Below, piece by piece: positions 52,392 through 61,729 of a DNA stretch of 64,000 nucleotides; the first letter of the stretch is position 1, and each line of letters begins with the position of its first letter. This stretch comes from Hymenobacter oligotrophus (GTDB lineage: Bacteria > Bacteroidota > Bacteroidia > Cytophagales > Hymenobacteraceae). The stretch lies in assembly GCF_003574965.1 (NCBI RefSeq), contig NZ_CP032317.1, positions 186,001 through 250,000 of the forward strand, written 5' to 3'. Both the position numbers and the translations under genes were made by a program. The notes beneath the pieces are model-generated. The model was not told the DNA's origin, did no database searches, and saw only the letters and a program-made list of their open reading frames with translations.

Positions 52392-52759
52392 GGTCGGGTA
52401 TTGGAAGAGGCGAAGAGTGGGTAGTCAGAAGCGGGTAAAGCAACGGTACAAACATCGGCCACAAACGCACGCAAGTAAATCGCATATGCATGTGAGCAAG
52501 CCAGAAAACACAGCCTTGGTAAGTGGGCTGAGGCTTGCCGTGCGCCGTCAGTAAACCAGATGCGGAACCGGGGGCAAAGGTTGCTTAAGGTACAGCGCAA
52601 TTGTTGAGCTTGCTACCGGTTTGGCAAAAGTGAGCCCCAAAAGTTTGGTTGCCGCTGGTGCTACGCTGCGCTGCTTGGCCGCGCAAGAAGGGGCTTTCGG
52701 CACCTAGGAAAATACCTGCGCGCATGGCCACCCCGGGGGCTTTCTGCGTAGTAAGCAGC
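52392..52759. other. Divergent intergenic region
   Basis: 368 bp between the lipoprotein gene and the DUF2059 gene. It is less GC-rich around 52430-52520 and contains one CCTAGG at 52703. I saw no gene, strong hairpin or exact promoter match; it presumably carries promoters for both genes. Confidence 0.45.
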
Positions 52760-53257
52760 ATGAAACAGCTTTTGATTCTCGCCGCTGGCTTAGTGCTGGC
52801 TGCGCCGGCCGCACTGGCCCAGACCACGGCACCGGCCCCAAGCAGCACCGCCACGGCGGCTGTTTCGGCCGGGCAGCGCAAAGCCGCCGAAGACCTGATG
52901 CTGGCCATGCAGATGGAGAAGAACACCAACGCTGCCCTCGACCAGATGCTTACCGCCCAGCTAACCCAGCGCCCCGAGCTAAAACCCGTGGAGCCCGAAA
53001 TGCGCGCCTACTTAAATAAGTACATGGGCTGGGCTTCGCTGAAAGAAGACATGGTGCAGCTCTACGCCAAGGAGTTCAGCGAGAAGGAGCTGAAAGACCT
53101 ATCGAAATTCTACAGCTCCACAACCGGCCAGAAGTTTATTGGCAAGCAAACCGCCCTGATGGTGGCGGGCATGGAAATAGGCCAGCGCCGCATGCAGGAA
53201 AACCTGCCCGAACTGCAACGCAGCATTGAGGCAAAAATGAAAACCACACAGCAGTAA
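52760..53257 (+). CDS. DUF2059-family secreted protein
   Basis: A 165-residue exported protein: signal MKQLLILAAGLVLAAPAALAQ, then an all-helical mature domain of the DUF2059 type (AAEDLMLAMQMEKNTNAALD, then LKEDMVQLYAKEFSEKELKD and LSKFYSSTTGQKFIGKQ). Family members are periplasmic and of unknown function. The frame is open upstream to 52649, but the ATG at 52760 begins the signal peptide. A strong terminator follows at 53282-53323. Confidence 0.88.
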   Translation: MKQLLILAAGLVLAAPAALAQTTAPAPSSTATAAVSAGQRKAAEDLMLAMQMEKNTNAALDQMLTAQLTQRPELKPVEPEMRAYLNKYMGWASLKEDMVQLYAKEFSEKELKDLSKFYSSTTGQKFIGKQTALMVAGMEIGQRRMQENLPELQRSIEAKMKTTQQ

Positions 53258-53281
53258 GCGCCCTAGGTACAAAAAGCTGCC

Positions 53282-53323
53282 AAACGCAAAACGCCCGGCC
53301 GATTGGCCGGGCGTTTTGCGTTT
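53282..53323. terminator. Intrinsic terminator (bidirectional form)
   Basis: A perfect 19-base stem, AAACGCAAAACGCCCGGCC with its complement, around a GATT loop. Confidence 0.9.
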
Positions 53324-53345
53324 ATTGTCAGGCCGAGCCAGCCTC

Positions 53346-53428
53346 TGTCATGTCGAGCGTGAGCGAGACATCTGGGTTAACGCATTGACCATCCTGCGCC
53401 AGATGTCTCGCTTTCGCTCGACATGACA
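53346..53428. repeat. REP-like inverted repeat
   Basis: TGTCATGTCGAGCGTGAGCG at 53346 onward pairs with the complement at 53399-53428 (30-base arms, two mismatches) around a 23-base spacer. It sits between the DUF2059 gene and the convergent GH3 fusion gene. Words such as TGTCGAGC and GACATCTGG are typical of dispersed intergenic repeats. Confidence 0.8.
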
Positions 53429-53466
53429 AAGCTTGCTCGACAGGACAAGCATTGCGCAATTCGGCC

Positions 53467-56400
53467 TTACTCCTCCACGGAGGTTTCCACCTTGGGCCGC
53501 GCCGACTGCACGGCTTCGATAGCCGTTTGCAGCAGGCCGGAGCGCACGCTCATTTCGGTGATCTTGTTGTTGCGGCGCGTGGGGTTCACGCGGTTCGTCA
53601 GCAGAATCACCATCAGGTCGTACTGCGGGTCGACCCAGAAGTAGGTGCCGGTGTAGCCGGTGTGGCCGTAGCTCAGCTGCGAGGCACTCTTGGCCGAATT
53701 CACCGAGGGGTTGGCGGCGGGGCGGTCGAAGCCGAGGGCGCGGCGGTTGTCGGGGCAGTTCTGGCACTTGGTGTACTCCTGCACGGTTTCGGGCTTGAGG
53801 AGCTGCTGACCGCCGTACTTGCCGTTCCAGGCGTACAGCTGCACCAGCTTGGCCAGGTCGTTGGCCGAGCCGAACAGGCCGGCGTGGCCCGAAAGGCCGC
53901 CCAGGAGGGCGGCGCCTTCGTCGTGCACGGTGCCGTGCAGCAGTTGCTTCCGGAACAGCGAGTCGTACTCGGTGGGCACAATGCGTTGCTTGGCAAAGCG
54001 CCGCTGCGGGTGCAGGCCCAGCGTGGTAGCACCTAGGGGGCGGTAGAGCTCGTCGCGCAGAAACTGCTCGAACGGCTTGCCGGTTTGCTGCTGCACCAGC
54101 TGCGGATACAAGTAGAACGACAAATCGGAGTACACGTAGCCGGGCTTCTCGTTGAGCGGCGACTCGGCTATGGACTTCTTCAGGCGCTCGGGCATATCCT
54201 TACGGGCCCACATTTTGTCGGCTACCTGCAGCGGGAAGCGTGCCGACGAATCGGGGCGGAAAAAGCGGCGGCTCATTGCGGGTACCTCGCCGGCTTTCAG
54301 CTTCAGGGGCTCGTGCGGGTACTTGGCAAACAAGCGGCTGAATACGCCTTTGGGGCGCGTGTAGCTCTGCCAGAACGGAATCCAGGCCTTCAGGCGGGCT
54401 TGGTGCGTCAGCACGTCGCGCATTTTCAGGTCCTTCTTGTTTGATTCTTTCAGAAAGTCGAAGTACGAGCCCAGGGTTTGCTCGGGGCTGAACTTGCCTA
54501 GGTCCTGCAGCTTCATGAGGGCCGGGGTGGCAGCGGCCACTTTGGTTACCGAAGCCAGGTCGTAGAGGTCGGTGTTGCGCACGGGGCGGGCTTTGGCATC
54601 GTAGGTGTGCGTGCCGTAGCTTTTGCGCAGCACCACGGTGCCACGGCGGGCAATGAGCACCTCGGCACCAGGGAAGGCCTTGGCCGCTAGCGCCGCGCCA
54701 ATCATCGAATCGACGCGGGCCTCAAGGTTGTTGTTCATGCCCACGGCTTCGGGTTGGGCGTAGCGCAGGCGCATGCCGCCTTGCGTAGTCAGGCCCGCAC
54801 CAAAACCGTAGCGCTCCGAGGCCGAAACCGGCAGCTTGCCTGTAGCGCCCACACCGCCGAAAATTACCTGCGCGGCCAGCTCCTGGGCGTTTTTGCTTTC
54901 CTGGTAAGCCAGTACAATGGCATCGACGGTGTTCACGTCGCGCAGCTTCGACACAGCGTATGCGCTGCCAAACACCGATACCACCATCTTCTTTTTCAGG
55001 GCGGCTACCTCGCGCAGCAGCACATTCTCCTCGGGCGAAATACCGAAGTTGCTGGCCGGGTTGCGCCCTAGGTTTTGCAGGCCCACCAGCAGCAGGTTGT
55101 AGGGGCGCAGCTGCTCGCGCAGCTTGGCCAACTCATCGAGCGTGGCGTTGGCCGGGATGGAGAAGTGTGCCGCCGGTGCGTAGTCGGCCACCATGCGCTG
55201 GAAATCGGTGGTGTCTTTGGTACCTAGGGTTACGGTGGCAATGCGCAGGGTATCGAGGCGCTGCAGCGGCAACAGGTTGCGCTGGTTGCGCAGCACCGTC
55301 ATGCTCAGCTCCTGCAGGCGCTGCGAAACGTGCTGGGCGTGCGGGCTGTTGAGGTCGGCGGTAATGTTTTTCAGCTCGATGGGGCGGTATTTGTTCAAGC
55401 CCGCCCACTGCTTGAGCGCCAGCACGCGGCGGCACCGGATGTCGATGTCGGCCTGCTTGATGCGGCCCGAGTCAATGGCGGCCCGTACCGATTGCAGGGC
55501 CTTGGGTACGTTTTTGGAGAACTCCAGAATGTCGTTGCCGGCCAAAATGGCCCGCACATCGGCTTCGCCGGGCGGGTACTTGCTCGTTACGCCCTTCATG
55601 TTCATGGCATCGGTGAAGATGATGCCCTGGTAGCCCATCTGCTTCTGCACCATATCGGTTACAATGCGGCGCGACAGGGTAGAGGGTGTGCCGGTGCTAT
55701 CGAGCGCCGGAATGTTGAGGTGCGCAATCATCACGCCGCCTAGGCCGCGGCTCATGAGCGAGCGGAAGGGCCGCAGCTCCAGCGAATCGAGGCGGCGGCG
55801 GTCGGCGCGGATGAGCGGCAAGGCAAAGTGCGAGTCGGCATCGGTGTCGCCGTGGCCGGGAAAGTGCTTGGCCACGGCCATGATGCCCGCGTCCTGCATG
55901 CCCTTCATGTACTGGTAGCTTTTCTCGGTTACGTTGCGCTTGTTTTCGCCCCACGAGCGGAAGCCAATTACCGGGTTGTTGGCGTTGTTGTTCACATCCA
56001 CCACCGGCGCAAAGTTGACGTGCATGCCCAGGCGGCGAAACTGGTACGCTACTTCCTGCCCCATTTCGTAGAGCAGGTGGTTGTCGCGCACGCCGCCTAG
56101 GGTCATTTGGTACGGAAAGCGCACCACGCTATCGAGGCGCATGCCCACGCCCCACTCGGCATCCATGGCCACCAGCAAGGGCACGCGGCTTTGGGCCTGG
56201 TAGCGGTTCAGCAGCTTGCTTTGGCGCACCGGGCCGCCCTGGAAAAAGATCAGCCCCCCGATGCCGCTTTGCTGAATCAGCGCCGAAATAGAGTCTTCGT
56301 CGACGCGGGTGCGGTTGCTGTACGCCGCCACCATAAATAGCTGCGCCACGCGCTGGTCGGGCGTGAGGGTCTTCATCACCGAATCGACCCAGGGCGAGTG

Positions 56401-56631
56401 CAGGTACTGCAAAAAGGCCGGTGCCTCGGCCACGGGCTTTTTGCCGTTGGCAACGGCTTTGGCACTGCTGGCTGGCTTGCCCGCCGGAGCAGCTTTGCCA
56501 GCCGGGCGCTTGGCCGAAGTGTGGGTAGCAGCGGGTTTTTGTTTGGCGGCGTGCTGCTTGCGGTGTTGCGCGGTGAGGGCCAAAGGCCCAAGCACCAGCA
56601 GCATCAACAGGAGAGATCTGTGGAGGCGCAA
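53467..56631 (-). CDS. GH3 beta-N-acetylhexosaminidase (NagZ-like) fused to a serine hydrolase
   Basis: A 1054-residue exported fusion. A signal peptide (MRLHRSLLLMLLVLGPLALTAQ, read from a TTG start) is followed by an Ala/Lys/Pro-rich linker. Residues about 85-400 are a GH3 domain of NagZ type: AVAKHFPGHGDTDADSH with the catalytic His256/Asp pair and IIFTDAMNM with nucleophile Asp341. Residues about 410-610 are the GH3 C-terminal domain. Residues about 650-1050 are a beta-lactamase-fold serine hydrolase with SxxK in LASVTKVA, YSD in YVYSDLSFYLY and HTG in YGHTGYTGTYFWVDP. The pair could remove both sugar and peptide from peptidoglycan fragments. An ATG nine codons in is the alternative start. 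TAACTTCG near 56660 is a possible -7 element. Confidence 0.92.
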   Translation of the reverse strand: MRLHRSLLLMLLVLGPLALTAQHRKQHAAKQKPAATHTSAKRPAGKAAPAGKPASSAKAVANGKKPVAEAPAFLQYLHSPWVDSVMKTLTPDQRVAQLFMVAAYSNRTRVDEDSISALIQQSGIGGLIFFQGGPVRQSKLLNRYQAQSRVPLLVAMDAEWGVGMRLDSVVRFPYQMTLGGVRDNHLLYEMGQEVAYQFRRLGMHVNFAPVVDVNNNANNPVIGFRSWGENKRNVTEKSYQYMKGMQDAGIMAVAKHFPGHGDTDADSHFALPLIRADRRRLDSLELRPFRSLMSRGLGGVMIAHLNIPALDSTGTPSTLSRRIVTDMVQKQMGYQGIIFTDAMNMKGVTSKYPPGEADVRAILAGNDILEFSKNVPKALQSVRAAIDSGRIKQADIDIRCRRVLALKQWAGLNKYRPIELKNITADLNSPHAQHVSQRLQELSMTVLRNQRNLLPLQRLDTLRIATVTLGTKDTTDFQRMVADYAPAAHFSIPANATLDELAKLREQLRPYNLLLVGLQNLGRNPASNFGISPEENVLLREVAALKKKMVVSVFGSAYAVSKLRDVNTVDAIVLAYQESKNAQELAAQVIFGGVGATGKLPVSASERYGFGAGLTTQGGMRLRYAQPEAVGMNNNLEARVDSMIGAALAAKAFPGAEVLIARRGTVVLRKSYGTHTYDAKARPVRNTDLYDLASVTKVAAATPALMKLQDLGKFSPEQTLGSYFDFLKESNKKDLKMRDVLTHQARLKAWIPFWQSYTRPKGVFSRLFAKYPHEPLKLKAGEVPAMSRRFFRPDSSARFPLQVADKMWARKDMPERLKKSIAESPLNEKPGYVYSDLSFYLYPQLVQQQTGKPFEQFLRDELYRPLGATTLGLHPQRRFAKQRIVPTEYDSLFRKQLLHGTVHDEGAALLGGLSGHAGLFGSANDLAKLVQLYAWNGKYGGQQLLKPETVQEYTKCQNCPDNRRALGFDRPAANPSVNSAKSASQLSYGHTGYTGTYFWVDPQYDLMVILLTNRVNPTRRNNKITEMSVRSGLLQTAIEAVQSARPKVETSVEE

Positions 56632-56981
56632 AGCGGATGGGGAAAGTGGTACGGTGCGAAGTTAACCCGAATGGTGCAGGTAAAGGTTGCCCGTGGCCCT
56701 AGGTGCCGGCCTTGACTGCCAGCCAGGCACCTGCCAGCGGCGAGTATGTGCAAGCGCAGCTCAGCTGCTGGTTGGGCTGCGTGCTTCGGCCAGCGGGCAG
56801 AATTAAGACAAGCGGCGCAGTTTTTCGCGGCGCAAAGCAACCCAGCGCATATGTTTGCTGCTCATTACTCCTGGGAGGTTACGTCTGGGCTGAACCCGAA
56901 GCCCTTAAGCAATAAGAGCACAGCGGGCGCGCCCCCAGCCATGTAATTGCCAATTCGTTTGCCGCCGCTTGCCTTTCGCCG
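56632..56981. other. Divergent intergenic region
   Basis: 350 bp between the GH3 fusion gene and the operon starting at 56982. It contains one CCTAGG at 56698 and a -7-like TAACTTCG (minus strand) near 56660-56667. No gene or strong hairpin was recognised. Confidence 0.45.
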
Positions 56982-57749
56982 ATGAGGAAACTTTTACTAA
57001 CCAGCTGCGCCCTGTTAATTGCGCCCGTGTGGGGCACCCAGGCGTTGGCGCAAGCCCCGGCAGCCCCCGCCGATACCACGCTGCTGAGCGCGGCCACCGA
57101 GCACATGCACCGGCGCTACCGCGAAGCACTGGGCAGCAGCGCGGCGCTTTACAGCGGCGTGCAGTACGTAAACTACGCTTCGGGCACGGCGCAAGGGCAT
57201 CAGTTCTTCAAGTCGAAAAACGACATGCGGGGCAGCGTGCATTACGATGGCTACGAGTTCACCGACTTGGCCATTCAATACGACGCCAAGCTCGACGCGC
57301 TGCTCGTCAACAGCTTCAACAGCCCGGCCAAGTTTCGGTTGGTTGACGAGCGCGTGAAGCACTTCGTTATCGACGGCCACCGGTTTGTGCGCATCGTGGC
57401 CGATTCTGCTGCGGCCGAGGTTGTTTCCACGGGGTACTACGAGCTGCTGTTCGAGGGCGGGCCACTGCAGGTGTTGGCCAAGCACGGCAAGGATTTGCAA
57501 ACCCGCATGGGCCAACGCATGAGCTACCAGGAGTTTACCGACGTTGATCGGTACTTTTTGCGCAAAGGCGGCGCGTATCACCCCGTCGGCTCCAAAGGCT
57601 CGGCGCTGGCCGTGCTCAACGACCGCAAAAAGGAGCTGAAGAAATACGCCGCGGAGCAGAAGCTCAAGTTCGGGAAGGAAACCCGCGCCGCAGCCCTCGT
57701 GCAGCTTGCCCAGCACTACCACCGCCTAACCCAAGCCACCGCCCGATGA
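56982..57749 (+). CDS. Secreted protein at the head of a TonB-receptor operon
   Basis: A 255-residue exported protein: signal MRKLLLTSCALLIAPVWGTQALAQ. The mature part is beta-rich in the first two thirds (ALYSGVQYVNYASGTAQGHQ, then GSVHYDGYEFTDLAIQYDAK) and helical and basic at the end (NDRKKELKKYAAEQKLKFGK). I do not recognise a named domain. Its stop overlaps the start of the TonB-dependent receptor gene by four bases (ATGA), so translation is coupled and the protein probably works with that receptor in the periplasm or outer membrane. Confidence 0.8.
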   Translation: MRKLLLTSCALLIAPVWGTQALAQAPAAPADTTLLSAATEHMHRRYREALGSSAALYSGVQYVNYASGTAQGHQFFKSKNDMRGSVHYDGYEFTDLAIQYDAKLDALLVNSFNSPAKFRLVDERVKHFVIDGHRFVRIVADSAAAEVVSTGYYELLFEGGPLQVLAKHGKDLQTRMGQRMSYQEFTDVDRYFLRKGGAYHPVGSKGSALAVLNDRKKELKKYAAEQKLKFGKETRAAALVQLAQHYHRLTQATAR

Positions 57750-60559
57750 AAGCTCGACACAACTACCGCCCCGGGCATGCGGCCAAGGGCTGGCTGGCGG
57801 GCCTGGGCCTGGTGGGGCTGCTGCTCGGCCATGGCGCGCCGGCCCTAGGTCAGCAGGCACCGCCGCTCATCAGCGGGCAGTTCAGCAACGCGCCTTTCGA
57901 GCAGTTTGTGCGCGAGGTAGAGCGCCAAACGCCCTACCGGTTTTACTTCGAGCCCAGCGCCCTCGACAGCGTTCGGGTAACCCTAGGTGCCCACAACCAG
58001 CCGCTGCCCGAAGTGCTGGAAAGCATCCTGAAACCGCGCGAGTTGTTTTACGCCATCGATGCGCAGCAGCGCGTGTTTATTACCACCGGCCAACCCATGC
58101 AAACCGAGCTGGCGGCCGGGTATTTTCGGCAGCACGAGGGCAAAACGGCAGCCGGCTCGGCCGGGGGCAACGACGACGACCCGCTCGACGGCTTGAACCG
58201 GCCCAAATCGCGCCGGCAGGCCGAAAGCCAGGTGTTTGCCATTGGGCAAGGCAGCAACCCCAGTGGCAAGGCCACGGTGGCCGGGCACGTGCGCGAAAGC
58301 AAAACCGGCGAACCGGTGCCGGGCGCCACGGTGTACGTCGAGTCGCCGGCCGTTGGGGGCTCCACCGATCAGTTTGGCTACTACTCGCTCACGCTGCCCC
58401 TAGGTCGGCACACCGTCCTGATTCGCGGCATCGGCATCAAGAATACCAAGCGCACCATTGTGCTGCGCAACGACGGCAAGCTGGAGATTGAGGTGGACGA
58501 GGACATTACCCCGCTAAAGGAGGTGGTGATTGAGGCCGAGAAAGACAAGAACGTGGCCGGCATGCAAATGGGCATGGAGAAGCTGGATATCAAAACCATC
58601 CGGCAGGTGCCCACGGCGTTTGGCGAGGCCGATTTGCTGCGCGTGGTGCTGACATTGCCCGGCGTGAAATCGGTGGGCGAGGGCAGCACCGGCCTGAACG
58701 TGCGCGGCGGCGCGGCCGACCAAAACCTTATCCTGTTCAACGATGCGGTGGTGTACAACCCCTCGCACTTGTTTGGCTTCTTCACGGCCTTCAACCCCGA
58801 TATTTTGAAGAACGTGGAGCTGTACAAAAGCGCCATTCCGGCCAAGTACGGCAGCCGCCTCTCGTCGGTGCTCGACATTACCACCCGCGACGGCAACCGC
58901 AAAAAGTTTGGCGGCTCGGGCGGCATCGGGCCGCTTACCAGCCGCCTTACGCTCGAGGGGCCCATTCGGCAAGACAAAGCCTCGTTTATCGTAAGCGGCC
59001 GCTCGTCGTACTCCGATTGGATTTTGCACCGCCTGCCCAACCGCAGCTACCGCGAAAGCTCGGCTTCGTTCTACGACCTGAGCGCCCACGTCAGCCACGA
59101 CCTCAACGATAAAAACTCGCTTTACGCCACCGGCTACATCAGCCGCGACCGGTTTCGGTTGGCTTCGGATACCACCTACGAGTACCGCAACCAAAACGCG
59201 AGCGTTAAGTGGAAGCACATCTTTAACAACCGGCTCTACAGCGTAGCCACGGCCACCCACAGCCGCTACGGCTACGACATCAGCAGCCGCAAAAATCCGG
59301 TAAACGCCTCGGCGCTGGCTTTCGACCTGAACCAGACCACGGCCCAACTCGATTTCAGCTACTACCACAACCCGCGCCACACCCTGGAGTTTGGCGCCAG
59401 CACGCAGCTCTACCGCATTGCGCCGGGCCAGCTGCAGCCCCTAGGTGGCGAGTCGCTCATCAGGCCCGAGGTGCTGCAGCGCGAGCAGGGTTTGGAAAGC
59501 GCCTTGTACGTGTCGGACCGCATCGAGGTGTCGCCGCGCTTGTCGGTGTCGTTGGGCTTGCGCTACTCGCTCTTCAACGCCCTGGGCCCCAACGACGTGC
59601 GGCAGTACGCGCCCGGCAGCCCGCGCTCGGCAAATACCGTAACGGACACCGTGCGCTACCGCGCGGGGCAGGTGCTGGCTACTTATCACGGGCCGGAGTA
59701 CCGGGTGTCGGCTAAGTACGCCCTCACCGAAAACTCCTCCGTGAAGGCCAGCTACAACCGCACGCGCCAGTACATCAACATGCTGTCGAACACGGCCACC
59801 ATGGCGCCCACCGATATCTGGAAGCTGAGCGACGCGCACATTCGGCCGCAGGTAGGCGACCAAGTGGCCCTAGGTTACTACCGCAACTTCAAGGACAACA
59901 CCATCGAAACCTCGGTGGAAACCTACTACAAGCGCCTGCACGATTTCGTGGACTTCCGGAACGGCGCCACGCTGCTGCTGAACTCCGCCATTGAGCAGGA
60001 CGTGGTAAACGCCGAGGGTAAAGCCTACGGCGTGGAGGTGATGGTGCGCAAGCTCACGGGCAAGCTCAACGGCTGGGTGAGCTACACGTACTCCCGCTCC
60101 TTGGTGCGCGTGAACAGCGGCACCACCGCCGAAATGATCAACGGCGGCCGCTACTACCCGAGCAACTTCGACAAGCCCCACGACGTGACGATGATCGGCA
60201 ACTACCGCTTTAGCCGCCGCTTCAGCACCTCGCTCAACTTTACGTACAGCACGGGCCGGCCCATTACGCTGCCGCTGGCCAAGTACTACGTGGGCAACTC
60301 CATGCGCGTGCTGTACTCCGACCGCAACGCCTACCGCGTGCCCGACTACTACCGCGCCGACGTGGGCCTGAACATCGAGGGCAACCACCGCGTGAAAAAG
60401 CTGGCGCACAGCTCCTGGACGGTGGGCGTGTACAACCTCACGGGCCGCCGCAACCCGTTCTCGATCTACTACAAATCGGTGAACGGCAACATCAAAGGCT
60501 ACCAGCTGTCGGTGTTCGGGCAGCCCATTCCTACCATCACCTACAACTTCCGCTTCTAA
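57746..60559 (+). CDS. TonB-dependent receptor with N-terminal STN-like domain
   Basis: A 937-residue outer-membrane receptor. After the signal peptide (ending HGAPALGQQ), residues about 38-115 resemble the secretin/TonB N-terminal (STN) domain (SGQFSNAPFEQFVREVERQT, then RVTLGAHNQPLPEVLESIL). Residues about 175-255 form a carboxypeptidase-regulatory-like domain (TVAGHVRESKTGEPVPGATV). The plug follows at about 275-390 (TGLNVRGGAADQNLILFNDA, then NVELYKSAIPAKYGSRLSSV). The barrel ends with the aromatic terminus TYNFRF. It lacks the SusC-type signature and has no SusD partner; instead a DUF4249 lipoprotein follows after 12 bp. No FecIR-type sigma or anti-sigma genes are adjacent. The imported ligand is unknown. 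Confidence 0.92.
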   Translation: MKARHNYRPGHAAKGWLAGLGLVGLLLGHGAPALGQQAPPLISGQFSNAPFEQFVREVERQTPYRFYFEPSALDSVRVTLGAHNQPLPEVLESILKPRELFYAIDAQQRVFITTGQPMQTELAAGYFRQHEGKTAAGSAGGNDDDPLDGLNRPKSRRQAESQVFAIGQGSNPSGKATVAGHVRESKTGEPVPGATVYVESPAVGGSTDQFGYYSLTLPLGRHTVLIRGIGIKNTKRTIVLRNDGKLEIEVDEDITPLKEVVIEAEKDKNVAGMQMGMEKLDIKTIRQVPTAFGEADLLRVVLTLPGVKSVGEGSTGLNVRGGAADQNLILFNDAVVYNPSHLFGFFTAFNPDILKNVELYKSAIPAKYGSRLSSVLDITTRDGNRKKFGGSGGIGPLTSRLTLEGPIRQDKASFIVSGRSSYSDWILHRLPNRSYRESSASFYDLSAHVSHDLNDKNSLYATGYISRDRFRLASDTTYEYRNQNASVKWKHIFNNRLYSVATATHSRYGYDISSRKNPVNASALAFDLNQTTAQLDFSYYHNPRHTLEFGASTQLYRIAPGQLQPLGGESLIRPEVLQREQGLESALYVSDRIEVSPRLSVSLGLRYSLFNALGPNDVRQYAPGSPRSANTVTDTVRYRAGQVLATYHGPEYRVSAKYALTENSSVKASYNRTRQYINMLSNTATMAPTDIWKLSDAHIRPQVGDQVALGYYRNFKDNTIETSVETYYKRLHDFVDFRNGATLLLNSAIEQDVVNAEGKAYGVEVMVRKLTGKLNGWVSYTYSRSLVRVNSGTTAEMINGGRYYPSNFDKPHDVTMIGNYRFSRRFSTSLNFTYSTGRPITLPLAKYYVGNSMRVLYSDRNAYRVPDYYRADVGLNIEGNHRVKKLAHSSWTVGVYNLTGRRNPFSIYYKSVNGNIKGYQLSVFGQPIPTITYNFRF

Positions 60560-60571
60560 CCCTTCGGCCAC

Positions 60572-61729
60572 ATGACAAGCCAGCAGAGCTATTTCCGACG
60601 CGCCCTTGCCTGGGTGGTGCTGTGGGCGCTAACGGGCAGCTGCATTGACCCGTTCGAGCCCGAAATCGACGAAGTGGATACCAGCTTTGTGGTGGTCGAT
60701 GGGTTCATCAACAGCCGGGGCATCAGCACCATCAAACTCTCGCGCACCTACAAGCTGAGCGCCCCCGGCCAGCCGCCCACCGAAACCCGCGCCCGCGTGC
60801 TGATTGAGCAGGAGGGGGGCGGCAGCGTAACCCTGACGGAAACCGCGCCCGGTACCTACACCTCGCCTGCGCTCAACCTAGGGGCCGGCACCCGCTACCG
60901 CCTGCACTTTTTCACCAGCAACGGCCGCGAGTACGCCTCCGATTATACGCCCGTCAAAATCACCCCCGAAATCGATTCGGTGGAGTGGGACCTAGGCGGC
61001 GAGGGCGTGCAAATCAGCGTGAGCACCCACGACGCCACCAACCAAAGCCGCTACTACCGCTGGGGCTTGGAGGAAACCTGGGAGTTTACCTCGGCCTACC
61101 GCTCGGTGGTGGAGTACGTGAACAACCAGATGCGGCCCCGGCAGGAGGACATTTACCGCTGCTGGGCCAGCAACACCGCCGGCAACATCCGCCTGTTCAG
61201 CACCACCCGCCTGACGCAGGACGTGGTGGCGCGGCACCAACTGCTCGAAATACCGCGCACGGCCACCCGCTTGCGCCTGCGCTACAGCGTGCTGGTGAAG
61301 CAGTACGCCCAAACGCCCGAGGAGTATGCCTACTGGGACGAGCTGCGCAAAAACACCGAAAACCTCGGCACGCTCTTCGACCCGCTGCCCTCGCAGGTAA
61401 CCGGCAACGTGCGCTGCCTCAGCAACCCCGCCGAAACCGTGCTGGGTTTTGTGGGCGCGTACTCGGTTACCGAAAAGCGCATTTTCATTACCTCGGCTCA
61501 GCTGCCGGTGCAATGGTACCGCACCTACCTCACCGGCTACGAAAACTGCATGCAGATTGACACCTTTAAGCTGCGCGACGTGGACGCTGCCTTCCGCAAC
61601 CCCGCGCTGCAGCCGCTGGAGGGCGTGTACACCGGCAATGGCGTGCTGATTGCCTACACCGGCGCCGCCCGCAAGTGCATCGACTGCCGCGAGCGGGGCA
61701 CCAACAAACGACCTAGCTTCTGGCCCTGA
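60572..61729 (+). CDS. DUF4249 family lipoprotein
   Basis: A 385-residue lipoprotein: signal RRALAWVVLWALTGSC, with lipidated Cys near residue 24, then IDPFEPEIDEVDTSFVVVDG, the standard start of DUF4249. Beta-rich body: GISTIKLSRTY, GSVTLTETAPGTYTSPAL and RYRLHFFTSNGREYASDY. The Cys-rich end (ARKCIDCRERGTNKRPSFWP) is also typical. DUF4249 proteins accompany TonB-dependent receptors of the kind just upstream and are assumed to be surface partners. It follows the receptor gene by 12 bp and its stop overlaps the start of the next gene (TGATG). Confidence 0.9.
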   Translation: MTSQQSYFRRALAWVVLWALTGSCIDPFEPEIDEVDTSFVVVDGFINSRGISTIKLSRTYKLSAPGQPPTETRARVLIEQEGGGSVTLTETAPGTYTSPALNLGAGTRYRLHFFTSNGREYASDYTPVKITPEIDSVEWDLGGEGVQISVSTHDATNQSRYYRWGLEETWEFTSAYRSVVEYVNNQMRPRQEDIYRCWASNTAGNIRLFSTTRLTQDVVARHQLLEIPRTATRLRLRYSVLVKQYAQTPEEYAYWDELRKNTENLGTLFDPLPSQVTGNVRCLSNPAETVLGFVGAYSVTEKRIFITSAQLPVQWYRTYLTGYENCMQIDTFKLRDVDAAFRNPALQPLEGVYTGNGVLIAYTGAARKCIDCRERGTNKRPSFWP

